Counted from the first letter of the stretch, positions 1 through 7,694 are shown. The stretch is 15,747 bases of DNA from PALSA-660 sp036508075 (GCA_036508075.1 DATCIA010000050.1:1-15747); one strand, 5' to 3'. Notes: generated from the letters alone by a model not told the origin. Made by a program: numbers and translations.

Positions 1-326
1 ATCGGGTTGTTCGCGATGGTCATGTCGGTGTCGCTGCCCCACGCGGCGGAGTACGCGGGGTTCTGCGCGAAGGCCGTCATCAGATCGGTGAGGAACCCGA
101 CGCGCGTGCCCGCGGCGGTCGCGGAGGGCGTGGGTGCGACCGGCTCGACGGCCCCCTGCGCGGGCGCGGGGGTCGCGGGCGAGGCGGCGGCGGGCTCGAG
201 CGGTTGCCCCGTCTCGCTGTCGTACCAGCCGTTCACGCGGGATGCGGGATGCCCCTTCGGGCACGAACGGTCGGCGGCGACCCAGACCCACTCGGCGCAC
301 TCGTGGCAGTATCCGACGATCGGCAC
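1..326 (-). CDS. Partial zinc-ribbon protein of unknown function (C-terminus off the window)
   Basis: Only the first 108 or so residues are present; the gene runs off the left edge. The N-terminus has a compact zinc-ribbon pattern, C7-x2-C10 ... C22-x3-H26, in a Trp/Tyr-rich stretch (YCHECAEWVWV). An Ala/Pro-rich linker follows (about residues 42-75), then the start of a second, unrecognised domain (GFLTDLMTAFAQNPAYSAAW). I chose the GTG at 326 because GAGAGGA lies 8 bases upstream of it; an in-frame ATG at 356 has no visible ribosome binding site. It lies just downstream of the DUF72 gene on the same strand (38 bp gap), so the two are probably cotranscribed. The function is not recognised; a zinc-binding adaptor or nucleic-acid-binding protein is possible but unproven. 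Confidence 0.75.
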   Translation of the reverse strand, partial: MPIVGYCHECAEWVWVAADRSCPKGHPASRVNGWYDSETGQPLEPAAASPATPAPAQGAVEPVAPTPSATAAGTRVGFLTDLMTAFAQNPAYSAAWGSDTDMTIANNP

Positions 327-364
327 GGCTTCGGTCCTCTCGCTTGGACGACGCATGACGGAGT

Positions 365-1309
365 CTAGAACAGAGAGGGCGTCCCGCCCGTCTCCCGGGC
401 CGGCGGGACCACGAGGTCGCCCAGGATCGTCGCGATCTCGGTGGCGTTGCGTTGCGCGTAGTCGTACTTGTTGTTGTTGAACATCACAAAGGTCTCATCG
501 GCCTTGGAAGCCAGGCGCTTGATGGGTTCGGCCAACTCCTCGAGCTCCTCGGTCGAGTACGAGTAGTCGAAGCGGTCGGCCGAGGTGGCCGTGTTCGCGA
601 ACCAGGTGTCGGCGTTGCGGCCGTGCAGGCGCACGTACGCCCAGTCGCCCGTCGTGGTCCACAGCGGCGGCATCGTCGAGCGCGTGTCGAACTGGGGATT
701 GTCCACGCTCACGTAGAACAGTCCCCGCTCGCGCAGGAACTCCAGCAAGCGGGCACGGTGGCGCTCATCGACCCACGACGGGTGGCGGAACTCGACCAGG
801 GTGCGGTAGCCCTCGAGCTTGCCGGCGACGTAGTCGAGGTACTCGCGGCCTCGCCGTTCCTCCCCCGAGGTCTTGGCGGTGAAGTACGGCGGGAACTGCA
901 TCAGGATGCCGCCGAGCTTGCCCGCCGCACGCAACGGCTCGATCGCATCGAGGAAGAGGTCGAACGACGCGTCGACCATGTCCGGCTCGGCGTTACGGAC
1001 GCGCCCGCGCGTGGACGCGTAGGCGTACCCGCGAAGCTCGGGGGCGAGCATGCGCTCGTCGACCTCGTGCCCGGTCATCAGTCCGTACGCCTTCACGTGG
1101 AAGACGAAGTCGTCCGGCGTGCGGGCGACCCAGGCGTCGGCATAGCTGCGGCGCGGTATGGCATAGAACGGGGAGTCGATCTCGACGGTGTCGAACTGAG
1201 TGGCGTAGTAGCGCAGCCGCTCCTCGGGCGTGGTGACCCCCTTGGGATACCAGAGGCCGACCATCGTCTTCTCGGTCCATGCGCACGTGCCGACGTGGAT
1301 CCTCCCCAT
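365..1309 (-). CDS. DUF72 (YecE-like) family protein
   Basis: A 314-residue protein matching DUF72 over its whole length, a predicted TIM-barrel family of unknown biochemical function related to E. coli YecE. Family landmarks are visible in order: HVGTCAW (residues 5-11), VEIDSPFY (42-49), the QFPP motif (138-141), VEFRHPSW (172-179), YVRLHGRN (225-232) and the FNNN strand near the C-terminus (277-280). The open frame continues upstream to 1465, but the family begins at MGRIHVG, so the ATG at 1309 is the likely start. No ribosome binding site is obvious there, and a TACACT hexamer sits where a leaderless transcript would start at the ATG. Divergent from the acetyltransferase gene (97 bp gap). 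Cytoplasmic, with no signal peptide or membrane segment. Confidence 0.93.
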   Translation of the reverse strand: MGRIHVGTCAWTEKTMVGLWYPKGVTTPEERLRYYATQFDTVEIDSPFYAIPRRSYADAWVARTPDDFVFHVKAYGLMTGHEVDERMLAPELRGYAYASTRGRVRNAEPDMVDASFDLFLDAIEPLRAAGKLGGILMQFPPYFTAKTSGEERRGREYLDYVAGKLEGYRTLVEFRHPSWVDERHRARLLEFLRERGLFYVSVDNPQFDTRSTMPPLWTTTGDWAYVRLHGRNADTWFANTATSADRFDYSYSTEELEELAEPIKRLASKADETFVMFNNNKYDYAQRNATEIATILGDLVVPPARETGGTPSLF

Positions 1310-1406
1310 ATATGGAAGTGTACCCGCCCACTCGCGCACGCGTGGCGCGCACGGGCCCGTCGGCATACCATCATCGGTGACCCGTCCCCGCACGCCGGAG
1401 GCTCTC

Positions 1407-1904
1407 TTGGAAGACCTGATCATCCGTCCCGCTGTACGCGGCGACGCGGCGGCGATGGCCGCCATCTACAACCAGGCGGTGCTGCGCTCCACGGCAACGT
1501 TCGACACCGAGGCTGAGACGGCCGAGGCGCGCGAGGCCTGGCTGGCCGAGCACACCGGCCCGCAGCATCCGGTACTGGTCGCCGAGCGCGACGGGCACGT
1601 GGTCGGATGGGCGTCGCTGTCGCGCTACTCGAGCCGCTGCGCCTACATCGCGACCGCCGAGGCCTCCACCTACGTCGAAGAGGCCGAGACCGGCCGCGGG
1701 TTGGGTACCGCTCTGAGCGCGGCGCTCCTCGAAGCCGGCCGCGCGGGCGGCGTCCACGCGGTCCTGGCGCGCATCTGTACCGAGAACGTCGCCTCGCTCG
1801 GGATGTGCGCCAAGCTCGGCTTCTTCGAGGTCGGCGTCATGCGCGAGGTCGGCACCAAGTTCGGCCGCTCGCTCGACGTGATGATGCTCGAGAAGCTCCT
1901 GTAG
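1407..1904 (+). CDS. GNAT N-acetyltransferase, phosphinothricin acetyltransferase (PAT/YncA) type
   Basis: A 165-residue single-domain GNAT enzyme that should transfer an acetyl group from acetyl-CoA to an amine. The sequence follows the PAT/Bar/YncA branch: IYNQAVLRSTATFDT (20-34), VVGWASLSRYSSR (65-77), the acetyl-CoA loop TGRGLGTAL (95-103), and the conserved C-terminal LGFFEVGVMREVGTKFGRSLDVMML (137-161). Members acetylate glutamate analogues such as phosphinothricin and methionine sulfoximine/sulfone, or other amino acids; the real substrate cannot be read from sequence. The TTG at 1407 is taken as start because GGAGG (1397-1401) lies 5 bases before it and the mature domain starts immediately (MEDLIIRPA). 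A GTG at 1377 is an alternative. A TACCAT hexamer (1366-1371) may be its -10 box. Probably cytoplasmic and monocistronic. Confidence 0.9.
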   Translation: MEDLIIRPAVRGDAAAMAAIYNQAVLRSTATFDTEAETAEAREAWLAEHTGPQHPVLVAERDGHVVGWASLSRYSSRCAYIATAEASTYVEEAETGRGLGTALSAALLEAGRAGGVHAVLARICTENVASLGMCAKLGFFEVGVMREVGTKFGRSLDVMMLEKLL

Positions 1905-1912
1905 CGCGCGTC

Positions 1913-1918
1913 TATACT
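1913..1918 (+). promoter_or_regulatory. Candidate -10 box upstream of the CapA-like gene
   Basis: TATACT, five of six matches to the sigma-A -10 consensus, in the 48 bp between the acetyltransferase stop and the CapA-like start. No good -35 hexamer is visible 16-18 bp upstream, so this is a weak assignment based on one element and its position. Confidence 0.4.
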
Positions 1919-1952
1919 CAGCGAGACAGGCGAACGAGGTGACGGGACGGCG

Positions 1953-3218
1953 ATGACGCGCGAAGACGACAGCTCCGCCAGACGGCGCGCTCGCCGACAC
2001 TCGTCGTCGGTGGGGAGCGCGTTGCCGCGCTGGGCTTCGCCGGCTGCTCTGGCCCTGGTGATCGTTCTCGTGCTCGGCGCGGGCGCGGTGGCCGTCGCCG
2101 GGGCCCGATCGGAGCGATTGCGACCGCAGGGCGAGACCGCCCTTGGGCTCGACCGTAGTGGGAGCCTCGCTCCGAGCGGGAGCCCGGCCACGGCCGCCGC
2201 CGTGGAGACCACGCCTTCAGCGGATGCCACTCCCTCGACCGAGGCGACGCCGTCGGCCGCACAGACCATCACGATCGCAGCCGTCGGCGACCTGCTGTTC
2301 GACCTGGGGCCGCGGCGGCTGATCGCATCGAAGGGCGGCGCCGCGCCGTTGGCGAAGGTGGCTTCGCGGCTCAAGAGCGCCGACCTGACGATCGCCAACC
2401 TCGAAACGACGTTCTCGAACCGTGGGGCGTCGGTGAAGGGCAAACCCGCGAACCTGATCTTCAACGGCGACCCGCGAGGGGTGCTTTCACTCACCACCGC
2501 AGGAGTGGACCTGGTCTCGCTCGCGAACAACCACGCCATGGACCACGGGAAGCTGGCGCTGATCGACACCCTTGCGACCCTCGACAAGGCCGGGATCGGG
2601 CACGTCGGCGCCGGCATGAACACCGCGGCCGCGTGGAAGCCCGCGATCGTGACGGTCAAGGGACGCCGCGTCGCCTACGTCACCGCGACGCAGGTCATCC
2701 CGTCCTACTTCCTGCCGAGTTCGACGCGGCCGGGCGTGGCGAACGGCAAGGACCTCAAGAAGCTGCTCGCCACCGTGCGCGCGGCACATAAGAAGGCCGA
2801 CATCGTGATCGTCTCGGTGCACTGGGGCCGCGAGCAGTCCTACACGCCCAACGCGGCCCAGAAGCACGACGCGCGGGCGCTCATCGATGCCGGCGCGGAT
2901 GTGGTGCTGTCCCACCACCCGCACGTGATGCAGGGCATCGACACCTACAAGGGCAAGCTCATCGCCTACTCGCTGGGCAACTTCCTCTTCCCGTACAAGA
3001 CGGTGGAGGGACGCAAGTCCTTCATCCTCAAGTTCGAGTACGGGCCGAAGGGCGTCGCGAACATCACTGCGACCCCGGTCTACCTCGGCGAGTGGGGCCG
3101 CCCCGTCGTGCAGACGGGCGCGTCCGCGCGCTCGATCCTCGGTAAGCTGGCCTCGATCAGCAAGCCGATGGGCACGAAGATCACGATCAAGGATGGGATC
3201 GGCTACATCAAGCCGTAG
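1953..3218 (+). CDS. Membrane-anchored CapA-family phosphoesterase-like protein
   Basis: A 421-residue protein with a basic N-terminus, one hydrophobic segment (about 30-50), a Ser/Thr/Pro/Ala linker (about 65-104), then a CapA / PGA_cap domain (about 105-380). The domain has the calcineurin-like metallophosphoesterase fold. Metal-site motifs are intact and in order: GDLLFD (112-117), NLET (149-152), ANNHAMD (191-197), SVHWGRE (288-294), SHHPHV (320-325) and SLGNFLF (340-346). Homologues take part in poly-gamma-glutamate capsule synthesis or anchoring, and many stand alone with unknown substrates; no pgsB/pgsC-type partner lies nearby, so a capsule role is not supported here. The anchor and linker imply a catalytic domain outside the membrane. 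The ATG at 1953 gives a plausible anchor; its ribosome binding site is poor (GAGGTG about 13 bases upstream). Ends 9 bp from the convergent TspO gene. Confidence 0.9.
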   Translation: MTREDDSSARRRARRHSSSVGSALPRWASPAALALVIVLVLGAGAVAVAGARSERLRPQGETALGLDRSGSLAPSGSPATAAAVETTPSADATPSTEATPSAAQTITIAAVGDLLFDLGPRRLIASKGGAAPLAKVASRLKSADLTIANLETTFSNRGASVKGKPANLIFNGDPRGVLSLTTAGVDLVSLANNHAMDHGKLALIDTLATLDKAGIGHVGAGMNTAAAWKPAIVTVKGRRVAYVTATQVIPSYFLPSSTRPGVANGKDLKKLLATVRAAHKKADIVIVSVHWGREQSYTPNAAQKHDARALIDAGADVVLSHHPHVMQGIDTYKGKLIAYSLGNFLFPYKTVEGRKSFILKFEYGPKGVANITATPVYLGEWGRPVVQTGASARSILGKLASISKPMGTKITIKDGIGYIKP

Positions 3219-3227
3219 GGCGACCCG

Positions 3228-3692
3228 CTACCGGTTGAGCGCCCAGAACGCCGCTGACAGGTAGGTCGCGAACGCCGTCCACAGCGTGTAGGGGACGAAC
3301 AGCCAGGCCGAGGTCCGGTTCACCTTCCATGCGAGCGCGATGAACACGATCCCCGTAAGAGTCAGGATCCCGCTGTCGAAAGCGGCCAGCAACCAGTCCT
3401 TTCGCACGAACTGGATGTAGGAGTAGGCCTGGTTGAAGAACCAGTTCGACAGCAGCGCGACGCCGAGCCAGAGCCCGATGTTCGCGATGCCGACCTTCGC
3501 GTCGAGCAGCGCCACCGCGAGCGAGATGAGCGTGAACAGGACCGTCCACACGATGCCGATGACGTAGCCGGGCGGCGCGAGCGCGGGCTTGGTGAGCGCG
3601 TTGTAGTAGGGCAGGTCGATCCGGAACAGGAAGCCCGAGAGCAGGAACGCTCCGTAGGTGACGACGAACACCACGATCGACGAGAGCTTCAC
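3228..3692 (-). CDS. tspO: TspO/MBR family membrane protein (tryptophan-rich sensory protein)
   Basis: A 154-residue integral membrane protein with five predicted helices (about 5-22, 43-63, 72-89, 101-122, 127-150), the family's usual size and topology. Diagnostic patterns are present: KPALAPPGYVIGIVWTVLF (35-53), SNWFFNQAY (82-90) and SAWLFVPYTLWTAFATYLSAAFWALN (128-153). TspO proteins bind porphyrins and cholesterol-like ligands and are linked to tetrapyrrole or stress responses; the native role in this organism is unknown. The start codon is GTG at 3692, with GAGAGG seven bases upstream. Convergent with the CapA-like gene and divergent from the glycosyltransferase gene, so probably its own transcription unit. 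Confidence 0.93.
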   Translation of the reverse strand: MKLSSIVVFVVTYGAFLLSGFLFRIDLPYYNALTKPALAPPGYVIGIVWTVLFTLISLAVALLDAKVGIANIGLWLGVALLSNWFFNQAYSYIQFVRKDWLLAAFDSGILTLTGIVFIALAWKVNRTSAWLFVPYTLWTAFATYLSAAFWALNR

Positions 3693-3836
3693 GACAAGAC
3701 CTCTCTGCGGCAGCCGGCACTCGCACCAGTATCCGCCAGCGCGGGCGGGCGTGCGCGTCCCTGAGCCGATGCGCTACCATCGACGGCGGCGCTCACCGCG
3801 CCCCACCGCGAGATCGAAGGGCCCGGCCCAGGCATC

Positions 3837-5078
3837 ATGCGCATCGGATTCTTCACCGACACCTACACTCCGCAGATCAACGGCGTCGTCTCGTCGATAC
3901 GGCTGTTCGCCGACGCGCTCGAGCGGCTGGGACACGAGGTCTACATCTTCGCGCCGACCCCGCGCCAGCCCGGCGACGGCCCGCGCGTCGTGCGCATCCC
4001 GTCGGTTCCCTTCGCGTTCCAGCCGGAGATGCGGCTCGCCTCGCTCTACTCCCAGCACGCCTACAGCCTCGCGCGGCGCGCGAAGCTCGACATCATCCAC
4101 AGCCACGACCCGTTCGCGATCGGGCTGTTCGGGCTCGCCGTAGCCAAGCGCTTCCGCCTCCCCTACGTCCACACCTACCACACGCTCTATCCCGAGTACG
4201 TGCACTACGTGTGGGAGACGCGCTTCACCCGCGCGATGGCTCAGCGCCTGTCCCGCGAGTTCTGCGACCAGTGCGACCTGGTGCTGGCGCCGTCGACAAA
4301 GATCGAGAAGGCGCTGGCCGGCTGGGGCGTCACCTCCCCCGTGATCACGCTGCCGACCGGCGTGGACGTGAAGCGGTTCGGGCGCGCCGACCCGGGAGCC
4401 GTTGCGGCACTGCGCACGCGGTTCGACATCCCCGAGGGCGACCGCCTGCTGATCTTCGTTGGCCGGCTCGGCCTCGAGAAGAACGTCGACCTGCTGATCG
4501 ACGCGCTGTCGCACATGAAGACCCCGGGGGCGAGGCTGCTGCTGGTCGGGAACGGCCCGCACCTGCACGACCTCGAACGACACATCGCGCGCCTCGGGCT
4601 GGCCGACCGCGTCACCTTCACCGGCTACCTGCAGCGCGAGGACGTCGCCGCCGCCTATGCAGCCGCCGAGGTGTTCTTCTTCGCTTCGCTCTCCGAGACG
4701 CAGGGGCTCGTCGTGGCCGAGGCGATGTCCTCCGGCCTGCCCGTCATCGCCGTGAACGACCTCGCCATCGCCGACGCCGTGACCGACGGTGTCAACGGCC
4801 TGCTCACCCCCGAACGCGCCGAGGACCTGGCCGCGGCCGCGGACCGCGTGCTCGGCGACGCCGACCTGCGTGCGAGCATGGGAGCGGAGTCGCTGCGGCG
4901 TGCCGACGACCTGTGCATCGACCGCATGGCCGAGCGGCTCGCTGGGCTCTACGGCGACGTGCTCGCGGGCAGGAAGCCGCGCCGCAGCCCGCTGGCGGCC
5001 ATGGACGCGACCCGCATCGGCCGCCAGATCACGCGCCTCCGTCGCCGCAGCCGGGCGATCATCCGCCACTACCTGTAG
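3837..5078 (+). CDS. GT4-family glycosyltransferase, diacylglycerol glucosyltransferase-like
   Basis: A 413-residue GT-B retaining glycosyltransferase. The N-terminus MRIGFFTDTYTPQINGVVSS (1-20) carries the glycine-rich acceptor-side loop typical of GT4 lipid glycosyltransferases. HSHDPF (88-93) and HTYHTLYPEY (112-121) are also typical of this subgroup. The donor domain has FVGRLGLEKN (207-216), LLLVGNGP (234-241) and the E-x7-E nucleotide-sugar motif at E287/E295 in SETQGLVVAEAMSSG. The last 35 residues are rich in Arg and Lys and could bind the anionic membrane surface. Close relatives make mono- or diglucosyl-diacylglycerol or mannosylated phosphatidylinositol, so a glycolipid product is likely, but neither donor nor acceptor can be fixed from sequence. 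The start is the canonical family N-terminus; only a weak ribosome binding site is visible. A TACCAT at 3775-3780 is a possible -10 box. Confidence 0.9.
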   Translation: MRIGFFTDTYTPQINGVVSSIRLFADALERLGHEVYIFAPTPRQPGDGPRVVRIPSVPFAFQPEMRLASLYSQHAYSLARRAKLDIIHSHDPFAIGLFGLAVAKRFRLPYVHTYHTLYPEYVHYVWETRFTRAMAQRLSREFCDQCDLVLAPSTKIEKALAGWGVTSPVITLPTGVDVKRFGRADPGAVAALRTRFDIPEGDRLLIFVGRLGLEKNVDLLIDALSHMKTPGARLLLVGNGPHLHDLERHIARLGLADRVTFTGYLQREDVAAAYAAAEVFFFASLSETQGLVVAEAMSSGLPVIAVNDLAIADAVTDGVNGLLTPERAEDLAAAADRVLGDADLRASMGAESLRRADDLCIDRMAERLAGLYGDVLAGRKPRRSPLAAMDATRIGRQITRLRRRSRAIIRHYL

Positions 5079-5092
5079 CCGCCACCCGTCGT

Positions 5093-5121
5093 TTGCCCGC
5101 GAACACCTGTTCCCCTACAAT
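5093..5121 (+). promoter_or_regulatory. Sigma-A-type promoter of the UvrD-like helicase gene
   Basis: TTGCCC (5093-5098) and TACAAT (5116-5121) are separated by exactly 17 bp, the ideal sigma-A spacing. They match 4/6 and 5/6 of the consensus. Transcription would begin near 5128, about 36 bases before the GTG start. The spacer and the bases just after the -10 box each hold a LexA-type site. Confidence 0.75.
5100..5113. promoter_or_regulatory. Upstream LexA (SOS) box, one mismatch
   Basis: CGAACACCTGTTCC fits the Gram-positive LexA operator CGAAC-N4-GTTCG with one change in the last base. It lies within the 17-bp spacer of the helicase promoter, where a bound repressor would block RNA polymerase. 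Its centre is 22 bp from that of the second box, so both would face the same side of the helix. Confidence 0.7.
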
Positions 5122-5135
5122 CGAACACGTGTTCG
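5122..5135. promoter_or_regulatory. Downstream LexA (SOS) box, perfect palindrome
   Basis: CGAACACGTGTTCG is a perfect 14-bp palindrome and an exact match to the Gram-positive SOS operator consensus. It starts immediately after the -10 hexamer and covers the expected transcription start. This is direct sequence evidence that the helicase gene is under LexA control. Confidence 0.88.
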
Positions 5136-5163
5136 CACTTCCCGGCAGCGACGGAGGCCCCCC

Positions 5164-7245
5164 GTGCAGACCATGCAGACCGCCGAGCGTGCGCCCGAGA
5201 CGATCGGTGACGTGCTCGCGCAGCTCAACAGCGCGCAGTACGACGCCGTGACCCACGGTGAATCGCCGCTCCTCATCGTCGCGGGCGCGGGGACCGGCAA
5301 GACGACCACGCTCGCCCACCGGGTCGCCTGGCACCTCTCGAACGGCATCGATCCGCGCCGCATCCTGCTGCTCACCTTCACGCGCCGCGCGGCACAGGAG
5401 ATGACCCGCCGCGTCGACGGGATCCTTCGCCGGTTGCGCGGCGACGGCACGCGGCTGCCCGGGGGCGGCGCGGTATGGGGCGGCACCTTCCACGCGATGG
5501 GCACACGGCTGCTGCGCCTGCATGGAGCGTCGATCTCACTCGACCCGGGCTTCACGATCCTCGACCGCGGCGACTCCGAGGATCTCATGGGGGTCGTCCG
5601 CTCGCAGCTCGGCCTGTCGCGCACCGACCGCAGGTTCCCGCAGAAGGGGACCTGCATGGACATCTACAGCCGCACCGTGAACTCGCAGCGGCCGCTGACC
5701 GACGTGCTGCGCTCGTCGTTCCCCTGGTGCCTGGAGCACGAGGACGACCTGAAGCGGCTGTGCGGAGAGTACGTCGAGCGCAAGCTGGCCACCGGCGTGC
5801 TCGACTACGACGACATCCTGCTCTACTGGCTGGGGCTTCTCGAGGACCCGGCGGTCGGCGCCGAGGTCCGCAAGAGGTTCGACCACGTGCTCGTGGACGA
5901 GTACCAGGATACCAACGCGCTGCAGGCGCGGATCGTGGCGCTGCTTCGGCCCGACGGCCGCGGGGTGACCGTCGTCGGCGACGACGCACAGTCGATCTAC
6001 TCGTTCCGGGCGGCCGACGTACGCAACATCCTCGACTTCCCATCGATGTTCCCGGACGTCGAGGTCCTGCCACTCGAGCAGAACTACCGCTCGACACAGC
6101 CGATCCTCGACGCCACCAACCGGGTGATCGCCCTGGCCGCCGAACGTCACGAGAAGAACCTCTGGACCGCGCGCGAAGGGGGCGAGGCGCCCTCCGTCGT
6201 GACCTGCCACGACGAGGACGAGCAGACCGACTTCGTCATCAGGCGCGTGCTCGAGCTGCGCGAGAGCGGCGTGCTTCTCAAGCACCAGGCCGTGCTGTTC
6301 CGCGCCACGCACCACTCGCTGCCGCTCGAACTCGAGCTTCAGCGACGCAACATCCCCTACAAGAAGTACGGCGGCCTGAAGTTCACCGAGACGGCGCACG
6401 TGAAGGACCTGGGAGCGATCCTGCGACTGGCCGAGAACCCGCGTGACCTGTCGGCCGGGATGCGGGTGCTGACGCTGCTGCCCGGCGTCGGGCCGGCGAA
6501 CGCCCAGCGCCTCATGGACGCGCTCGCGGAAGGCGGTGGCGACTTCCTCACCTGGGCCGACCTCCCCTCGCCGGTGCCGGCCGCCAAGGTCGCGTGGGCC
6601 TCGCTCGTCGGGCTGATGATCGGCCTCACCCGGCCGGAGCCGATGGACCTGCCCGCGCAGGTGCATGCGGTGCGTGAGGTCTACGGCCCGCTGCTCGAAC
6701 GCCGCTACGACAACGCCACGGCGCGACTGCGCGACCTCGAACAGATCGAGCGACTGGCCGCGCGCTTCGACGACCGGCTCACGCTGCTGGCCGACATGGC
6801 GCTCGACCCGCCGGCATGGGCCGAGGAACTCGCGGGCCCGCCGGTGCTCGACGAGGACTACCTGATCCTGTCGACCGTGCATTCGGCCAAGGGACTCGAG
6901 TGGGACGCCGTCTATGTGATCCATGCGGCCGACGGCAACATCCCCTCGGACATGGCCACGGGCTCGGTGGAGGAGATCGAGGAGGAGCGGCGGCTGTTCT
7001 ACGTGGCCTGCACGCGCGCGAAGGACTGGTTGTACGTGTGCTTCCCGCTGCGCTACTACAAGAGCCCGTGGAACCACACCGACGCGCACGGCTACGCGCA
7101 GCTGACCCGTTTCCTCGCGGACGGGCCGCGCGACGCCTTCCGCGACGAGCCCGGTGGAAGCGGTGGTGGGCACGCGGACGAGCCGGCCGACCCCGCGGTG
7201 AGCGGTGAGGCGCTCAGAGGCCGCTTGCGGGCGATGTGGAGTTAG
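5164..7245 (+). CDS. UvrD/Rep/PcrA-type superfamily 1A DNA helicase
   Basis: A 693-residue ATP-dependent 3'-5' DNA helicase with all SF1A motifs intact. These are a Q-motif region LNSAQYDAV (21-29), Walker A GAGTGKTT (41-48), Ia TFTRRAAQEM (71-80), Walker B DEYQD (245-249), III GDDAQSIYSFR (272-282), IV QNYRS (306-310), V VHSAKGLEWDAV (572-583) and VI VACTRAK (614-620). It stops about 73 residues after motif VI in a Gly/Glu/Asp-rich tail, without an HRDC or nuclease domain, so it is a stand-alone UvrD-like enzyme rather than AddA/AdnAB. It probably unwinds DNA in repair or clears stalled intermediates. The GTG at 5164 is chosen because GGAGG (5153-5157) lies 6 bases upstream and the promoter fits; ATG 5173 is an alternative. 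The open frame upstream is unused. Two LexA boxes indicate SOS induction. Its stop overlaps that of the convergent downstream gene. Confidence 0.95.
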   Translation: MQTMQTAERAPETIGDVLAQLNSAQYDAVTHGESPLLIVAGAGTGKTTTLAHRVAWHLSNGIDPRRILLLTFTRRAAQEMTRRVDGILRRLRGDGTRLPGGGAVWGGTFHAMGTRLLRLHGASISLDPGFTILDRGDSEDLMGVVRSQLGLSRTDRRFPQKGTCMDIYSRTVNSQRPLTDVLRSSFPWCLEHEDDLKRLCGEYVERKLATGVLDYDDILLYWLGLLEDPAVGAEVRKRFDHVLVDEYQDTNALQARIVALLRPDGRGVTVVGDDAQSIYSFRAADVRNILDFPSMFPDVEVLPLEQNYRSTQPILDATNRVIALAAERHEKNLWTAREGGEAPSVVTCHDEDEQTDFVIRRVLELRESGVLLKHQAVLFRATHHSLPLELELQRRNIPYKKYGGLKFTETAHVKDLGAILRLAENPRDLSAGMRVLTLLPGVGPANAQRLMDALAEGGGDFLTWADLPSPVPAAKVAWASLVGLMIGLTRPEPMDLPAQVHAVREVYGPLLERRYDNATARLRDLEQIERLAARFDDRLTLLADMALDPPAWAEELAGPPVLDEDYLILSTVHSAKGLEWDAVYVIHAADGNIPSDMATGSVEEIEEERRLFYVACTRAKDWLYVCFPLRYYKSPWNHTDAHGYAQLTRFLADGPRDAFRDEPGGSGGGHADEPADPAVSGEALRGRLRAMWS

Positions 7246-7694
7246 CCGAACCAGCGCGCCGAAGTGACGTAGACAGCCGCGACGACCGGGCCAGCCAGCG
7301 GCAGGATCAGGTCCGACCTGCCGTAAAACCACACGCTGAGTCCCCCGGCGAGAGCGCACACGGCGGCGATCGCCGAGAACTCCCAGGTGCGATGGCCGCC
7401 GCCTCCGCGGCGCGCGGCCTCACCGACGACTCCCCCGTACAGGATCGGCCCGAGCAGGAAGAACGGGATGAAACGGGAGACGGGCGCCGCCACGACCGCG
7501 GCCACCATCCCGAAGGCGAGCGCGAGCGCCACCTGCCGGGGCTTCACGCCTCCCTTGGTGATCTTGGCGCGGCCGCACTCGCGGCACTTGTAGCCGACGG
7601 GCGACTCCACCATGTCCTTCGGACACATGTATCGTCCGCACTCGCGGCACGAGACGTTCGTCTCGACACCGGGGTGCCAGGCGCATTCGGGCAT
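7242..7694 (-). CDS. B-box-like zinc-finger, four-helix membrane protein
   Basis: A 150-residue protein with an N-terminal cysteine cluster resembling bacterial B-box zinc fingers: C4-x2-H7, C16-x2-C19, C24 and C37-x2-C40, enough for two zinc ions. Four predicted helices follow (about 53-71, 75-93, 104-124, 127-146). Similar fingers are fused to rhomboid proteases or other membrane domains, but no rhomboid GxSG motif is visible, so a protease role is not supported. The start is ATG 7694, with AGAGAGG about nine bases upstream; a longer in-frame reading into the DUF427 gene is not needed. It lies 14 bp after the DUF427 gene on the same strand, so the two probably form an operon. Its TAA stop shares bases with the TAG of the convergent helicase gene. 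The function is unknown. Confidence 0.85.
   Translation of the reverse strand: MPECAWHPGVETNVSCRECGRYMCPKDMVESPVGYKCRECGRAKITKGGVKPRQVALALAFGMVAAVVAAPVSRFIPFFLLGPILYGGVVGEAARRGGGGHRTWEFSAIAAVCALAGGLSVWFYGRSDLILPLAGPVVAAVYVTSARWFG

Noticed and set aside
1953..3218. Poly-gamma-glutamate capsule locus
   Set aside because: Only a CapA-like gene is present; no PgsB/CapB ligase or PgsC/CapC partner lies nearby.
4789..5163. N-terminal extension of the helicase to 4789
   Set aside because: It would overlap the glycosyltransferase gene and run through the promoter and SOS boxes; GTG 5164 has GGAGG at the right spacing.
5536..7359. Long open frame (607 codons) on the minus strand
   Set aside because: It is the antisense shadow of the helicase gene, with low-complexity composition and no family motifs. 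The same reasoning removes the frame at 3774-5069 (minus) over the glycosyltransferase.
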